Source: Psettodes erumei (lineage: Eukaryota > Chordata > Actinopteri > Pleuronectiformes > Psettodidae). From it: a stretch of 64,000 nt of DNA. Position numbers and translations under genes: made by a program. Of the stretch, positions 45,917 to 57,565 are shown piece after piece. The first letter of the stretch is position 1, and each line of letters opens with the position of its first letter. The stretch covers positions 514,001 through 578,000 of the forward strand of contig JAFBJZ010000108.1 of assembly GCA_016785225.1 (NCBI GenBank), written 5' to 3'. The notes below the pieces were generated by a model. The model had not been told where the DNA came from. It did not search any database and was given only the letters and a program-made list of their open reading frames with translations.

Positions 45917-46000
45917 GCACACACACACACACACAAACACGCAGAAACGCATGAGCGTGTGCACGCACACACACACACACACACACAACAAACAAACAAA
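45917..46000. repeat. AC array cluster
   Basis: AC arrays at about 45919-45934 and 45966-45987 separated by imperfect units, followed by an AAAC array (45988-46003). Overlapping His-Thr/Arg frames (94-164 codons) are artefacts. Confidence 0.92.
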
Positions 46001-46144
46001 CACAAACAGCACTATACGTGTTCAACCACGCCACGCACACAAAAAGAAAACACAAATGCCCCGCTGCGATGCACGTTACTCACACCGCGTCTCCGGCTCT
46101 CTTCAAAGAGTTGTGGTGCAGTTCTCAAGGACACGGCTGTCTGA

Positions 46145-46350
46145 CATCTCCTCTCTTTCTCTCTCTCCTCTCACTCTGGCATACTCTCTCTGCTTCTCTC
46201 ACACTCTCTCATTTGCTTCTCAGTTGCAGGACGCTGCCACAACAGAGGCAAGTGTGCCGATGCCTTTTTCCTCCCCTCTTTATTCCTTCCTTTTCCCTCT
46301 CTCCCCTTCTCTCTCCTCTCCGCTTCCCTCTCAGTCTGCAGGCGAGAGGC
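46145..46350. repeat. Pyrimidine-rich tract
   Basis: TCTCTC- and CCTTTTCCC-rich plus strand without a fixed unit. Confidence 0.75.
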
Positions 46351-46399
46351 AGAACTCATTCTCTAAGCCATGAAGCAGGGCTTCTCTCTTTTTTCAAGT

Positions 46400-46960
46400 G
46401 CCGGGCAGTATGAGAAGAAGGAAGCAAGAGAAAGAGGAAGGGAGGGAGAAAGGAGGAGAGGAAGGACTGCTGGGTGAACTGACCAAACTGATGATCCACT
46501 CCACGACACCAGCGCTCTACAGAGACAGCCAGAGTCCTACTGCAGAAAAAACAAACAGCTTTACTGTAAAGCAGCAGCAGTGGAAACTGCAGAAGCATCC
46601 CATATGTTTCAGCCTTCCAAAAAAGAGACAAATGAACAGAAACAATAACACGGGGGAGGAAAATAAAAGAAAAACTGAGACATGAAGAAAAAGACAAAAA
46701 AAGACTGACATAAGAAAGTGAAGATATAACAACGGATTTAAAAAAAAAAGTGGTCTGAAAACAACTATACAATATACAGTACATTCTGTGCTGAAAAATC
46801 ATGGGAGAGGTAATGGCCAAAAAATATGGATGAGAGGGAGAAGGGGAGAGAAGAGAAGAGGAGAGGAGAGGAGAGAAGAGAAGGAAGAGAAGAGAAGAGA
46901 AGAGAAGAGAAGAGAAGAGAAGAGTGTCTCAAAAAGAAGGGAGAAGAGGAGGGTAGGGTG
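46400..46960. repeat. Polypurine tract with an AAGAG pentanucleotide array
   Basis: The plus strand is overwhelmingly A and G. Bases about 46846-46924 are a near-perfect array of AAGAG units with GGAGAG variants. Homopurine mirror repeats of this type can form triplex (H-) DNA. Frames across it are Lys/Glu-rich (+) or Phe/Leu/Ser-rich (-) artefacts. Confidence 0.92.
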
Positions 46961-48429
46961 GAAAAGAGGAAGTATTCCCCAAAGCCTTGCTGTCTTTTCT
47001 GAAAAATGTTCCCTGCAGGCCCGATCCAGAAAGAGGCAACACAAACAAACACTGAGAGCAGAAACAAACATCTATTTATGGAGGAGGGGGGTCCAGTTTT
47101 CCCAAAAACATTTGCTGGCAGCTTTTTTTTGACAGTGTTACCAATTCAGCAATTTATGAGTAACAGTTATGTTTATGAGAAGAGAAACAACAGCAACAGC
47201 TCAGAAGAATTTGAATAGCAGGAGTATGACTTTCCCAGTTATTACAAGATACATCCTCAAAACAAAAGGTTCAGTTTTGCTGAGAATATTACTTAAAGTG
47301 TTTGGTGAATGGCATGTTTAAAAAAAATTTTTTAAAAATGTTGATGAATGTACTACAGTATTAAAATAGCTGATAAAGACACAGAGCCATCTTTTAAAAT
47401 ATGTGCATTAATACATTAGCCATGGTGCGATGGTTCATTAATTATCTGTTTGGCAATCAGCTCCAGCCACTGAATATCACTGCATCACTGTTGTGTCTCT
47501 TTAGCCCTATGTAACAGTCACAATCCTGTGGTTTGTTCTTTTCCCCCAAAGAATCACAAGAGGAAAAACGAATTGTGTTCAGACTGAGAATGTCATGAGT
47601 CACATTTTATACAGAGCTGTGGAGACACCCGAGGCCAAACTTAAAGCCATGTTACTAATGCACTGACAGAGAAGCACCAATTGATTTGCTATGGAAATGC
47701 ACCACATCAGCAGTGGCTTATCACACATGGGATCAATCAGGCTAGTTTTAGTTAAACTGTGACCACCACACTGGAGGGTTTTCCCCAGACACTGTCCATC
47801 AAAATTAAAATCTGTTGCTGAATTTTTCTTTAATCACCAAGTGTTTTTTGGCTGTTCTCAATCAAGATGATGTCTGTCATTCCTGCCTACCTTATGTATG
47901 GTTATTAGGTAAATAGCAGAAGAAAGAGTTACTAATAATTTGTTACAGTACAATTTTAGGTGCTCAGTATCTTGAAATGTTTGCTTGCTTTTTTCCCAGT
48001 AGAACATTAACTTTACTTGATGTATGGAGTAGGAAATAAACTTTTTAATACTACTTCAAACAAGCAATATACAACAAATCTCAGGTTTTCATTACTGGAT
48101 AGTAAACAACAATAGTTATAGTGTGTGTATATGCTTGCATATATGCTAGAAGTAAAGTAGCAAATGATCCTACATTATTACAAAATGGAGTTATGCTTTA
48201 TTTCTTCAGAGAAATTATAGGTTCCCCCTGTGATTAAATAATCTAGCATCTTAACCTTGCGCCTTTTTGTAAAAATCTTTCATGGAAGAACTGCAGAAAT
48301 GTAATTTCTGCATTACAAAGAATATACAAATGGGAGTGTAATGTAAATTATTTCCTTAAATGGGTTTAGGACAAAGAAATATGAGTGTGAAAGAAGGCCA
48401 GAGATGCGGCTCTTTGATGCAACATTTGA
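46961..48429. other. Unique AT-rich DNA, no gene seen
   Basis: About 1.5 kb free of microsatellites. No recognised coding frame, SINE or promoter. Confidence 0.5.
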
Positions 48430-48620
48430 TTCAAGAATCGTAATGTGGATGAGGAGGAAGTAAAGAGATGACAATGGAAAGGGATGAGGAGAAAAACGGA
48501 AAAGAATCAGAAAGAATAGGTGAAGGAAAGGATGGGGACATGGAGCAAGATGATAAAAGCAGGGACACAGAGGAGGAGAAGGGAAAGAGGGTGGAGGGCA
48601 AGGACAGGGGTGAAGGGTGT
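48430..48620. repeat. Purine-rich tract
   Basis: A+G-rich plus strand. The 136-codon plus frame starting at 48468 is Glu/Lys/Asp-rich because of it and continues into unrelated DNA, so it is not called. Confidence 0.7.
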
Positions 48621-48697
48621 AACTCACTCCTGTCCCCATCACCAGCGCCCAGTCCTAATTTACCCAGAACAATCAATCAGATCAGGAGGCAGACACT

Positions 48698-48800
48698 GAT
48701 AGAGGACTACCATGCAACAGGATCCACCACATACACACACACTGAGAGAGATGGAGGACTTGCATGCAACAGGATCTATTCACACACACGTACTTTTATG
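48698..48800. repeat. Diverged 52-base tandem duplication
   Basis: Two adjacent copies begin GATAGAGGACTACCATGCAA (48698) and GATGGAGGACTTGCATGCAA (48750), share CATGCAACAGGATC, and each ends in an AC-rich run. Confidence 0.75.
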
Positions 48801-48899
48801 CTGACTCGGGAGAAAAAGTTTGCAGCTCATATCTGTAGCCTCTGCACTGACTTCTACAAACTAGGCTGTACTACGTAGCAAAGTCACCGTGGCTCTGTG

Positions 48900-49245
48900 G
48901 GGTTACAACAGGAGGTCAGGGCCCATGAGACGGCGTGAGCACAGAGGGAGCAGAACAGGAGTGAGAGAGCAAGAGGGTGAGGGAGAAAGGAGTGAGAGGG
49001 AGGTGAACAATGGCCGACAATAGGAAGAGAGACCACAGTGGAAAAACAGAGGACAGAAATGGCAGTGAACTAAAGGACGTGCCCTGCCATGCTCTCCGAG
49101 AAAGATGAATGCACCAACGCAGAGAGAAGGAATTAAAGAGCAGGAAAGGAAAGAAGAGGCAGACTGACGCCAGCTCAGGTGCAGTAGACAGTGGAACAGT
49201 AAAGCAAACGGATGAGAGGAGCGAGGTGATCAGTGTGAACACAGA
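48900..49245. repeat. Purine-rich tract
   Basis: Plus strand rich in GAGAG, GGGAG and AAAGG words with no fixed unit. The Ser-Leu-rich 108-codon minus frame is an artefact. Confidence 0.7.
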
Positions 49246-51055
49246 AGTTTGTTCCCAGGCCTTCTATCTGTCCCCCAGGGTGACAACTTGACACACCTGA
49301 ATTACACCTTCACTTCATTTTGTATTACTAGAGAAAGGATAGACATGAGGATAAAAACACAAATTAATTTTTAAATGGGCACCACAGTCATTATTGGACA
49401 TCTTTTGGGAAAGTTGGTTTATGTTGTCAAACATAGTGTTTGAAAATATTCTTCCAGGATACTGGCAAGTTTGTGGCTGACTGGGACTTTTTTGTGTCCT
49501 CTTGACATCGTCTGCATTATCTTTACATCCAACAACTAATATGATGTAGTTGCTAGAATATATTCCTACAGCGACCAACATCATGAATCTGAACCCCATA
49601 AAAATGAGTTGATTGAATTTATGACTAATTTATTTGACTTAAGACTAATTGGAGCGATGCTTTATTTAGCCTGTAAATTATTCCAAAGTGCCTCTCTGTT
49701 TGTGTGTGTGCATGATAGAGACAGACAGAGGAAGAGGGGGAGAGTGAGCGAGAGGACATGTGAGATCTACACAATTTATTCTAAAGGATGACACATTTAA
49801 TTTAGGCCCTGCAAAAGAAATTAAAAAGCATAGCTGTTATTAATGAAGATGGAGCATAATGAGGGCAGGCTGCACAAAAGACACACAGACTCACACAAAC
49901 CATTTCCAAGAGATATTTTCCTCGCACTGACCAAAACCTGAAACTAACAGCAAAATTTTCCTCAAAATATTGTGGCAATAAATGTGACCGATAATTTCTC
50001 ATTGTATTAAAATGATATGCATGAAGCTGTATATAGTCAAATTAAATAAAATTACATATGAAGTAAAGTATAAATGAAAGAATTACTTTTGTAAGAAAAT
50101 CATCATGAACAGAAATCTTGTGGTTGTGTTCTCGTGTTCAGGTTTTCACCAGTGCTCTTCTCGGCAGTTCCAGTTGTCATTTGCTGTAGCACAGACTAGC
50201 TCCCTTTCATCTTAAGAGGGGTTTTGTGTCACACAAATTCTTTGCTCTGAGTAACTTATGACTTTGCTGTCAAATTTCTTCATGCACAAAGGACCGGTAC
50301 AGATCACATGAGGTTTAAAATGCATTCAGTGCATGAAGGAAGTTGAAGTTCAGGGGAATAAAAGCTCAAACCAAATCTGAAAGTGAAGTGTAGTAGTGAT
50401 GTGAGCCTCAAAGTCATCTTTCCCTCAGCATTGTTGAAGTCATTGAGTTTGTAAATTGACTCAACAGAAAAACAGGCTGCAGTCTTACTGCTCCCTTAAT
50501 TTTGTTACAGGTTTGCCAATCGCATGCCATTAAATGTATAGCCTCCATAGTACTGCTATTGATTAACAAATGACAACCGCGTCAATGTGTCACAATGTGC
50601 ACTTGAGGTCAGGGACTTATTGCCTTATTTCAACTCTTTCTTTTCTCCCTCTCTTTCTCTAACTCACACTCTCAGCCATTCCCCCTTCTATGTTTCCCTC
50701 AAAGTCTTCCCTCCCTCTCTCTAAATAGATATTGAAGTTTTCTATTTAAGGCAGATGCTGTTTAACTTCCTTGGGGCAGGAAGTGAAAGGCAGGCAGAGG
50801 GCCATCCATCTCGCTATCCACCTGCTGACATCTTTAAATGCTATCGACACCCACTGCCAGCATTAACATGCAAACCGCACTGCACGTTTGATTTCATTAG
50901 CTCATTGTGCACAGGGTTTTCTCTTGCCCTGTCAGTGGGATTCTGGCTGCAGTTATTGGATTGGATGCAGAATTGGCAAATTTTCTGACTTGTCAGAGAA
51001 ATGTCATTTCTGCACTGCACTACTGTTAAAGATAATATCTCTGGGATGCTCCTTT
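49246..51055. other. Unique AT-leaning DNA, no gene seen
   Basis: About 1.8 kb without notable arrays. A short pyrimidine-rich patch lies at 50640-50740. No recognised coding frame. Its right end adjoins the retrotransposon relic. Confidence 0.5.
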
Positions 51056-51269
51056 AACGACAGGAACTCTGATCAAAGGGTATGTATGTACAGTTCAATC
51101 TCAAATAAACTTTAATAAACACTTGTAGTTCATGGGCCTGATGGTCTTCCTTAGAAAATGTAGCAGTTATCACATTGGCATACCTCAGTAAATATGTATT
51201 TTTCCCACATATTGAGAAAGGTCGAGCCTGGACATAACTTGAACAGACAATTTTGCTCCTCAGCAAACA

Positions 51270-51640
51270 GATGGGCTAGGCCCTTGCAGTGCCCAGCCGA
51301 GGGGAGTATAGACAGCTAGCAGATTCACAGGAGGACCAACTCTGACTAGTTGCGAAGGAACAAGTAGGTGGGGAAAGTCTGAGCCAATAAGTACCAATGG
51401 ATGTATTCCGTTTACTGTTCAGAGTGGTGGTCCCTGCAAGTGCAAGGCTTTCTGAACAAGTGCTTTGACGTTGTTCTGAAAGGCCTCAGTGTCAGGTGCA
51501 GGGGAGATTTCAAAGGAGAGTGATGGCCCCTGTAGGTGGCTCACATCATGATGGACAGTTCTCAACAGAAGTTTCTCCGGCTGCTTGGTTAGATGAAGGT
51601 GTTGGCTAGCTGGGGGAAGGATGACACTCAGTCCCAACAG
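51270..51640 (-). pseudogene. BEL/Pao protease-associated (DUF1758) segment, broken
   Basis: Minus-strand translation of 51419-51637 contains SVILPPASQHL, LRTVHHDVSHLQG and LSFEIS, followed after an in-frame stop by LIGSDFPHLLVPSQ and, at the left end, GWALQGP (51270-51406). These words are the conserved landmarks of the aspartic-protease-related domain between gag and reverse transcriptase in BEL/Pao polyproteins. Where the family carries its catalytic Asp-x-Gly, this copy appears to lack the aspartates, and a frame change follows. It is non-functional. Confidence 0.8.
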
Positions 51641-51780
51641 CTACAGCAAAGACTTCTTAGGAGCACTTAGCATTGCGCAGACAGACCTTCACCACCTTTA
51701 GCATGAATCTCAGGACAGTTGATGTAGATGGTGTCTGAAGTGATGGTGACCATCAAGACCTTCTTGGACTGCTGTTGACA

Positions 51781-51982
51781 AACTTCATGCAGCACGGTGA
51801 GGTGTTGCTACTAACAGACTTTACATGGTGTCCTCAGAGTGCATGCTTCAGTTGACTGACTCCTGCCACAGCACCAGCAGCATTTGTCTTTAAAAGTACT
51901 TAGTGACTTGGGGTGTGGGGTGTGTCTTATGTATTTCAGGGCACAGACTGAGCTAGTGCTCGTGGGGGTCACAGTATGGGCA
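51781..51982 (-). pseudogene. BEL/Pao gag zinc-knuckle region, broken
   Basis: Minus strand 51941-51982 encodes a C-x2-C-x4-H-x4-C zinc knuckle in exact spacing, with a stop codon between the His and the last Cys. A second motif at 51781-51825 reads CKVC, two stops, then QHLTVLHEV, matching the C-x2-C...H-x4-H motif that follows in BEL/Pao gag. These motifs bind nucleic acid in active elements. Confidence 0.75.
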
Positions 51983-52399
51983 TTAAGACTGACTTGATCT
52001 TAACATAGGGGGAGTTCTGTAGATCTGGAGGAGTCACTTTATTGATTTGGCTCTCTGTAGCGTACTATGTTGTGGATGGGCCTTTGCTTGCATCCTTTTG
52101 CCTTTCTAAACTTGCTTAGCCTGGTCCTCAAATGAGTCGGCTGCTCTGCTGGAGATACGCTTGTACTGCTGGTATCCATCTACTTTCTAGTTGGTGTGCT
52201 GCGCTGTCAAATCATGTTGTGGGTATACACCACTGCTAATCTGGCGCCCAGTTGTTGAGAGTCCTGGATGGGTTGAGTCTGATCTCTTTCTCAGAAAGTA
52301 GTACTAAGCACTCTTTAATTCCATTTCCTTCTGTATCAGGACAAGTTGCATCAATAACCATTTTCTAATTCATTCTATAGTCTGATAAGTTGAACAAAC

Positions 52400-52640
52400 C
52401 TCATCATCTAATTGACGTCTCTGTCTTTCTTTCTCCCTAAGAAACTCCTCAGACTTCCTGTTCTTGTTCCACTGCTAGACTTTCCTCCATGATCTGCCAT
52501 TGTATTTCTGCTTGTATAACTCCATGTGCCTTGCTTTCTCCTCCAACATTGCTGTTTGAAGGTCAGATAGTCCGGCAGTACTGATATAACATGTTCACTA
52601 ACCTGGGTTCTTGCTTTACTTTGTTGAAGCACATGACCAT
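52400..52640 (-). pseudogene. BEL/Pao gag N-terminal helical segment, probable
   Basis: A minus-strand frame with MLEEKARHMELYKQK and EEFLREKERQRRQLDDE, both highly charged and coiled-coil-like, interrupted by a stop, lies upstream of the zinc knuckles as expected for gag. Identification depends on position and composition more than on specific motifs. The 390 bases between this and the knuckles are too degraded to read. Confidence 0.5.
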
Positions 52641-52680
52641 TGACAGGGTAAGGGCTGTGTCCCTATGATGGAAAATTTTT

Positions 52681-53225
52681 TTTTAATAATATGGAGTTAT
52701 TATCCTTTTATATTATCAATTTTAGCTTGCATGATTCTTTTGTCAAAATATATTATTCTATTTGTAGTTGAGTAAAATAATACCAAAAACAAAATCATAA
52801 GCTGCATTAGTATGAAAAGCTATAGATATACATACATATATACATACTGTATATATAGTGTGTTACACTATAAACTATGAGTTGGGCTCAGTGTGGAAGA
52901 AAACACAACTTTGGGAGATGACATACCATTCATGTTACAATCAGTTTAAGAAAAAAAATGGGTATTTTCAATGAAAATTGGCATCAAGAGTGAGAATTAT
53001 CTACGGATTCTTTCTGTTTCTGTGAAAGGGGGTGGATAGCTTAAAATATCAGTTATCTGTTTTTGTCTTAAAGCATGTATACATTTATGTGTCCTTTCAT
53101 TTTTCTTTGGGCTGTGTTTTTACCATTTCCATGTCCTAACTGAGGTACCAACATGTTCAAAACAATAAGCCTCGCTCTGTGTAATTTTCTCTGCCTCTTT
53201 CTTGCTCTCTCTCTCTCATGCACAA
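52681..53225. other. Unique AT-rich DNA with TATA-repeat patch
   Basis: An alternating TA/CA patch (ATACATACATATATACATAC and on to 52858) lies left of unique DNA. No left-flanking LTR of the retrotransposon is recognisable. Confidence 0.5.
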
Positions 53226-53250
53226 ACACACACACACACACACACACACA
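53226..53250. repeat. AC microsatellite
   Basis: A pure AC array preceded by a TC-rich run (53201-53218). Confidence 0.95.
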
Positions 53251-53769
53251 TCTGCTCTGCTCAGAGAAAGACACTGTAGGCTCGGAAGCAGAGTACTGTA
53301 TCTTTGCTGCCACCTAATGCAGATATCACACATGCCGTCTCCCAGCACCAGTAGGCTTTACTTTCTCAAGCTCAGGCTTTGGGTTTTTTTAATCATCTCA
53401 TGTGGGGTTTCAAACGCACTCGCAGGTCTCAGGCTCGTCAGCACTGTGGCAAGGCCTTGGGTGGCCTAGGATTTTGTTTTCCAGGGTGGCAGTGTGTGAG
53501 GCATTTGTGATATGCTAATTTAATCATTTTTTGTCCACTCCTCCCCTTCCTTCTTTCCCTTTTGCACCTATCAATCTAATCACTTCATCAGAATTCCTGG
53601 AGCAGGTGGAGAGAAGGGGGGTGGATGGTGTGTGTGGGGGGGGCAAATAGATATATAGAAGAAGAAGAGAGAGAGAGAGAGTCTCTTGCTGTGCAAATAC
53701 CACAACAGCAGCCCTTTCATCTATGAGCGCATACAGCCTCCATCCAACCCCTACCCCCACCCCCCCACT

Positions 53770-53771
<2 letters not shown>
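53251..53771. other. Unique DNA with GA run and G/C runs
   Basis: A GA run lies at about 53667-53681, a G run at 53636-53643 and a C-rich stretch at 53750-53767. No gene recognised. Confidence 0.55.

Positions 53772-53824
<53 letters not shown>
53772..53824. repeat. AC microsatellite
   Basis: A pure AC array of 53 bases. The Cys-Val minus-strand frame across it is an artefact. Confidence 0.97.
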
Positions 53825-53826
<2 letters not shown>

Positions 53827-53829
53827 CCC

Positions 53830-54010
53830 GAATGCTTTTAATTTTAGTGATGGTTCACTTTAATTATTATGAAAATTAAATCAAATGTAATCGGCGGATT
53901 AATGCGACCGATGAGATAATTCAGCCGCATGGTGATGAGAGCAGGGTGGATCATCTATAAATCTCCACCAAAATGAGGAGGCAGGCAGGAAGCACCCAGC
54001 CCCACGATCA
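53830..54010. promoter_or_regulatory. CNE-like block
   Basis: Immediately right of an AC array lies unique DNA with TTTAATTATTATGAAAATTA, GTAATCGGCGGATTAATGCG and GATAATTCAGCCGCATGG. Dense homeodomain-type words combined with preserved CpGs are a typical look of deeply conserved developmental enhancers. Not coding. Conservation cannot be tested here. Confidence 0.4.
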
Positions 54011-55873
54011 CGGATGCAGTGGGGTGTAAAGTCAGGTTACCCTCTTATCTTGTTTACACATCAGTGTTTTATTTATTATTATTATTTTATTTAGGCAGAA
54101 ATATTTAAAAGCAAATTTAAAGGAATTATGAGGTTGGTAACTTATTCTACCCCAATATCTGTTGGGAAAGATGCACAACTGCAAAACGCACATACTCCTT
54201 TTGCCTTGAGCCCTCTGAGTGAAAAATGTCGATATATTACATGTTTGTGTAAAATGATATTCCTATTCAGTTTCTTATGTTTGCACATAAAAATCGGTGG
54301 ATGGAACAAACATTAATTTTGAGTAAAAGGAGAGTCAAAGATGTCAAACATCAATATCAAACAAACTCTTTGCTTTCTGAATCCATGTCATTCAATGCAT
54401 TTCATTCAGGTTCAAAATCAATCCAAAGATTAAAATTTCCCACTCAGCTTTCTGACAGATCAACGTGCTGCTCCTTTCTCCAAAATGTACTGCAAAGGGA
54501 AACATTGACTTGATTTTAAATTAAAAAGAGTCACGAGTCAATACAACAGTGAATAAAATAATAATATATTTGTATTTGCTAATGAAGTTTAGCTTCTGTT
54601 CTATTTGTAATGTTCTTACTTGCCTTTGAATTTCTGCTTGTCCCATCCTTTGTCTTTCTATCTCTTTTTCATTTTAACTTTATGTTCCTCTCCTGCTTTT
54701 TTTCCAACTCAATCTCTTGTCTTTCTTACCTCTCCTCCTTGTTCTTTTCCCTTCTTCCTCACTTCCTTCTCTCCCTCCCTTAATCACAGAGTGTGAGGGA
54801 ATTGATAACCGTCCATTACCATATGTTGCTCCATGATTAATGTTCTCAGGTCTTTCTCATTGTTTCTCATTCATAGCTCATGTCATGGCCCATAAACTAA
54901 TACCTAAAAGAGATCTGCCAGATGATTCCCACTCTAAAAAAGAGGGCAAGAGAAAGAGACACTCAGAGGGAAAGATACAGACACCGATACTTAAGTGTAG
55001 TTAAGGTCATGAGGAGAGGGGCTGTGAACAGCACTATAGGAAAGTCAAAGATGAAACAAGGGGAAAAGAAAGCGTTCTTCGTGCTTTGGCACTGATTGAA
55101 ATATTTAGTTCCATTTTGTCTTGTGGAGCAGGTGTCAGCGTTATGCCAAATGGAGTTATTAGGGGCATAAATCTGAGAGGCAAGAGCTGATTTGTCGTAC
55201 CCATCATGGCATATTTATTAGGTACCACCATTCTGTTATGAATCCATTGATAACAAGTGACAAGCATTGTGATATGGGGATAAAGCAGAAGCACTCAGTC
55301 AGGGGGCACTACATGGAAAGGCTCTATTATCGCACACTAACATGAACAGAAGTAACAATTTGTGTAATTAAATTTTTGTTGTCAATTTTATTTTTTCTTC
55401 ACAAAAGGGTGCAACAATATGCATGAAGTATAACTTCTAGTCCAAGTCCATGTTTCTCAGTTGCCACAAAATCATCCAGTGCAAGTTTAAATAAAGGTAT
55501 GCAGTATTTTTTCTGCACAAATGTGTTTCTTAACTGGACCAACATGCAGAGAAGTTAGGTTAACAGCTTAGGAACACGATGAGGCACACTTTTACTTGTG
55601 GAGGACTACTCAGTTGACCTCTAGAATCAGCACTCTGACACTGCTCCGGTTTTATCTTTCAATTTGAAAACCTGAAAAACTCAAGTAGACATAGAGTTGT
55701 TGCTGTTATTCACAAATGAGCAAAATGTAGAATAATACAACAGAGGGAAGTCCTCACAGATCAAGTAATGCAACTTCTGTGCATTTAAAAGCAGCTGAGG
55801 GACAGTGTATTTTAGCTTAGTAAACCCTGGCAAGCACAGATCAGCATCCAGATGGCATACACTTAAACAAATG

Positions 55874-55874
<1 letters not shown>
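54011..55874. other. Unique AT-rich DNA, no gene seen
   Basis: ATT-rich patch near 54071-54090 and pyrimidine-rich patch at 54640-54790. Open frames are short. No repeat family recognised. Confidence 0.5.

Positions 55875-55914
<40 letters not shown>
55875..55914. repeat. AC microsatellite
   Basis: A pure AC array of 40 bases. Confidence 0.97.
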
Positions 55915-55918
<4 letters not shown>

Positions 55919-57049
55919 TGAAATTTGGCACAAAAAAACAAGGGTATTCTTTTGTGACATGAAAACCAAACTTTAGTTTGTAAAGGTGTAATCCTGCTTG
56001 TTCTAGTCCTGGAAATATTGTCTCACACATCAAAACATGAAACTTCCCATAGTTTCATCTGTTAATTTTTGTGGCTGTCTTCTTTCCTTGTTTTGTCTTC
56101 TACCTCATGCATACAGACATGCATACACACTGTAATAAATACAGAGTGACACGCTATCACAGGAATATGAATGCATAATTGATAAGGTCATAAATTTTAT
56201 GTTTATTCCTGCTGACCACTACACTCTAGATAGACGGGTACACTATGCGCTGGTACCTATGATTCTTGCTGGTAAATACATGAGAGAAGGAAAGAAGTTC
56301 CCATTGTAACAATGGGGACATTGCACACATTATAATTTACTGATTTATCAGTAATACTGTATGTGTTATCTTACTGTATATTTATCACAATCACAGTTTG
56401 GGGCAGGCAGCAATGAGAAAGCAAGGAGGAGCTGTAATTAAAAGAGAATGACATCCTCTTTGAGAGGTCATATGTTCTTCCCGTGCCTTAATACCGGTAG
56501 CTCTGCATTTTCTGTAAGCTACAAGCTGCAGTCATGACCTTGGCAGTGATCTTGTCACTGTGATATAAAAGTCAGTAGGACACAAACAGTTTAAGTTGCA
56601 TTGCATTTGTCATGTTGTTGTATTCTTCTAAAGTTCTTTTACAGCAGAGCTGTCTTGTGAAACAAAAAAATTTATGCTTTATTTACCTTCCTTGACTCTA
56701 GTAGAGAGATGCCTTTTTTAATGTAATCATCTTAGATCTTAGTGTAAAAACAATTTCTCCTAGCTGCTCTTCAGCACGGAAGAGAATGCTCAATGTTCAG
56801 ACTGCACTCAGACATGTCATTGGGAATTAAAGTCCAGGAGAGTCATCTAATAATTTGACTTGACTCTAATTGGCAGGATGGGAATAAAGCATTTTTTTTT
56901 TCAAAAGGGACACGATGCTGTAAACCAGGTGTGCTTTGCTGTTTGTTTTCTCAGAAATGTTTGACTTAAATTCTCTTTTGCATTTCATCCTGGTTTTAAG
57001 TTGAAAAGAGTGAATGAATTTCCCCAACTGAGCTCTTTCCTTGTGTCTG
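55915..57049. other. Unique AT-rich DNA, no gene seen
   Basis: No arrays of note. Poly-T run at about 56893-56901. No recognisable frame or repeat. Confidence 0.5.
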
Positions 57050-57160
57050 TTCCCAGGGGGTTAAACTGAAATTCAATCACTGAAGACAATCGTGGTGTAA
57101 TTAAGCTACTTCTAATTTAACTGCCGGTCAGGAAATGATAATAATATTAGCCTTTACTTA
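57050..57160. promoter_or_regulatory. CNE-like block
   Basis: Unique DNA with GGTGTAATTAAGCTACTTCT and AATTTAACTGCCGGTCAGG. Homeodomain-type TAATTA is present and there is no coding frame. Weak inference. Confidence 0.2.
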
Positions 57161-57475
57161 CTACGAAACTCAATTAAAAAAAATGAACCAGTGACATTAG
57201 CCAACTATCGGAGGGTAAGATGGAGCGCTAAAGCCACACAGTGTAACAAAGAAAGAAACTGAGCAGAAAAAATGTGCAGAAACTGACTATAATCTGAGAA
57301 AAACAAGGAGCAGAAGAAAAGGAAATGAGAGGAAGGGAAACAGTGAGTCAAGTGTGCATAATAATGTCCACCGCACTCAAGTCGATATTTAAATGTTGCC
57401 ATTGAGCTGCTTGTTGAAACAGAGTCAGTTGACTTGACTGGCTCGTCTGTATGTACCAGTAAAGGCCCATGCATA
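57161..57475. other. Unique DNA, partly purine-rich
   Basis: Purine-rich at 57250-57350. The 89-codon minus-strand frame 57205-57474 is unrecognised. Confidence 0.45.
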
Positions 57476-57479
57476 CATT

Positions 57480-57565
57480 ATTCTGGAGTTGAGATAATTT
57501 GTCGACAATTAGCCGGAACAGGGTACAGTGAGCGGCTAATTAGCATGTTGGTACAAGTAAGCCAC
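57480..57565. promoter_or_regulatory. CNE-like block with inverted homeodomain-type sites
   Basis: AATTAGCCG (57507-57515) and CGGCTAATT (57533-57541) are exact reverse complements 17 bases apart, each containing an ATTAG/CTAAT homeodomain core; a TTAGC continues the right copy. The surroundings are unique and non-coding. Confidence 0.35.

Larger units (their letters stand above)
51060..52680 (-). mobile_element. Decayed BEL/Pao LTR retrotransposon, internal fragment
   Basis: The minus strand carries, in the family order, a charged gag-like helical segment, two zinc-binding motifs, the protease-associated domain and the start of the segment leading to reverse transcriptase. All are broken by stops and frameshifts. 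I see no flanking long terminal repeats, and the reverse transcriptase, RNase H and integrase parts are absent, so this is a truncated internal piece. BEL/Pao elements copy themselves through RNA and are known from fish, amphibians and invertebrates. Boundaries are where recognisable translation fades. Confidence 0.8.

Noticed and set aside
48468..48878. 136-codon plus-strand open frame, Glu/Lys/Asp-rich
   Set aside because: Charge comes from a purine-rich tract. The second half crosses a tandem duplication with AC runs.
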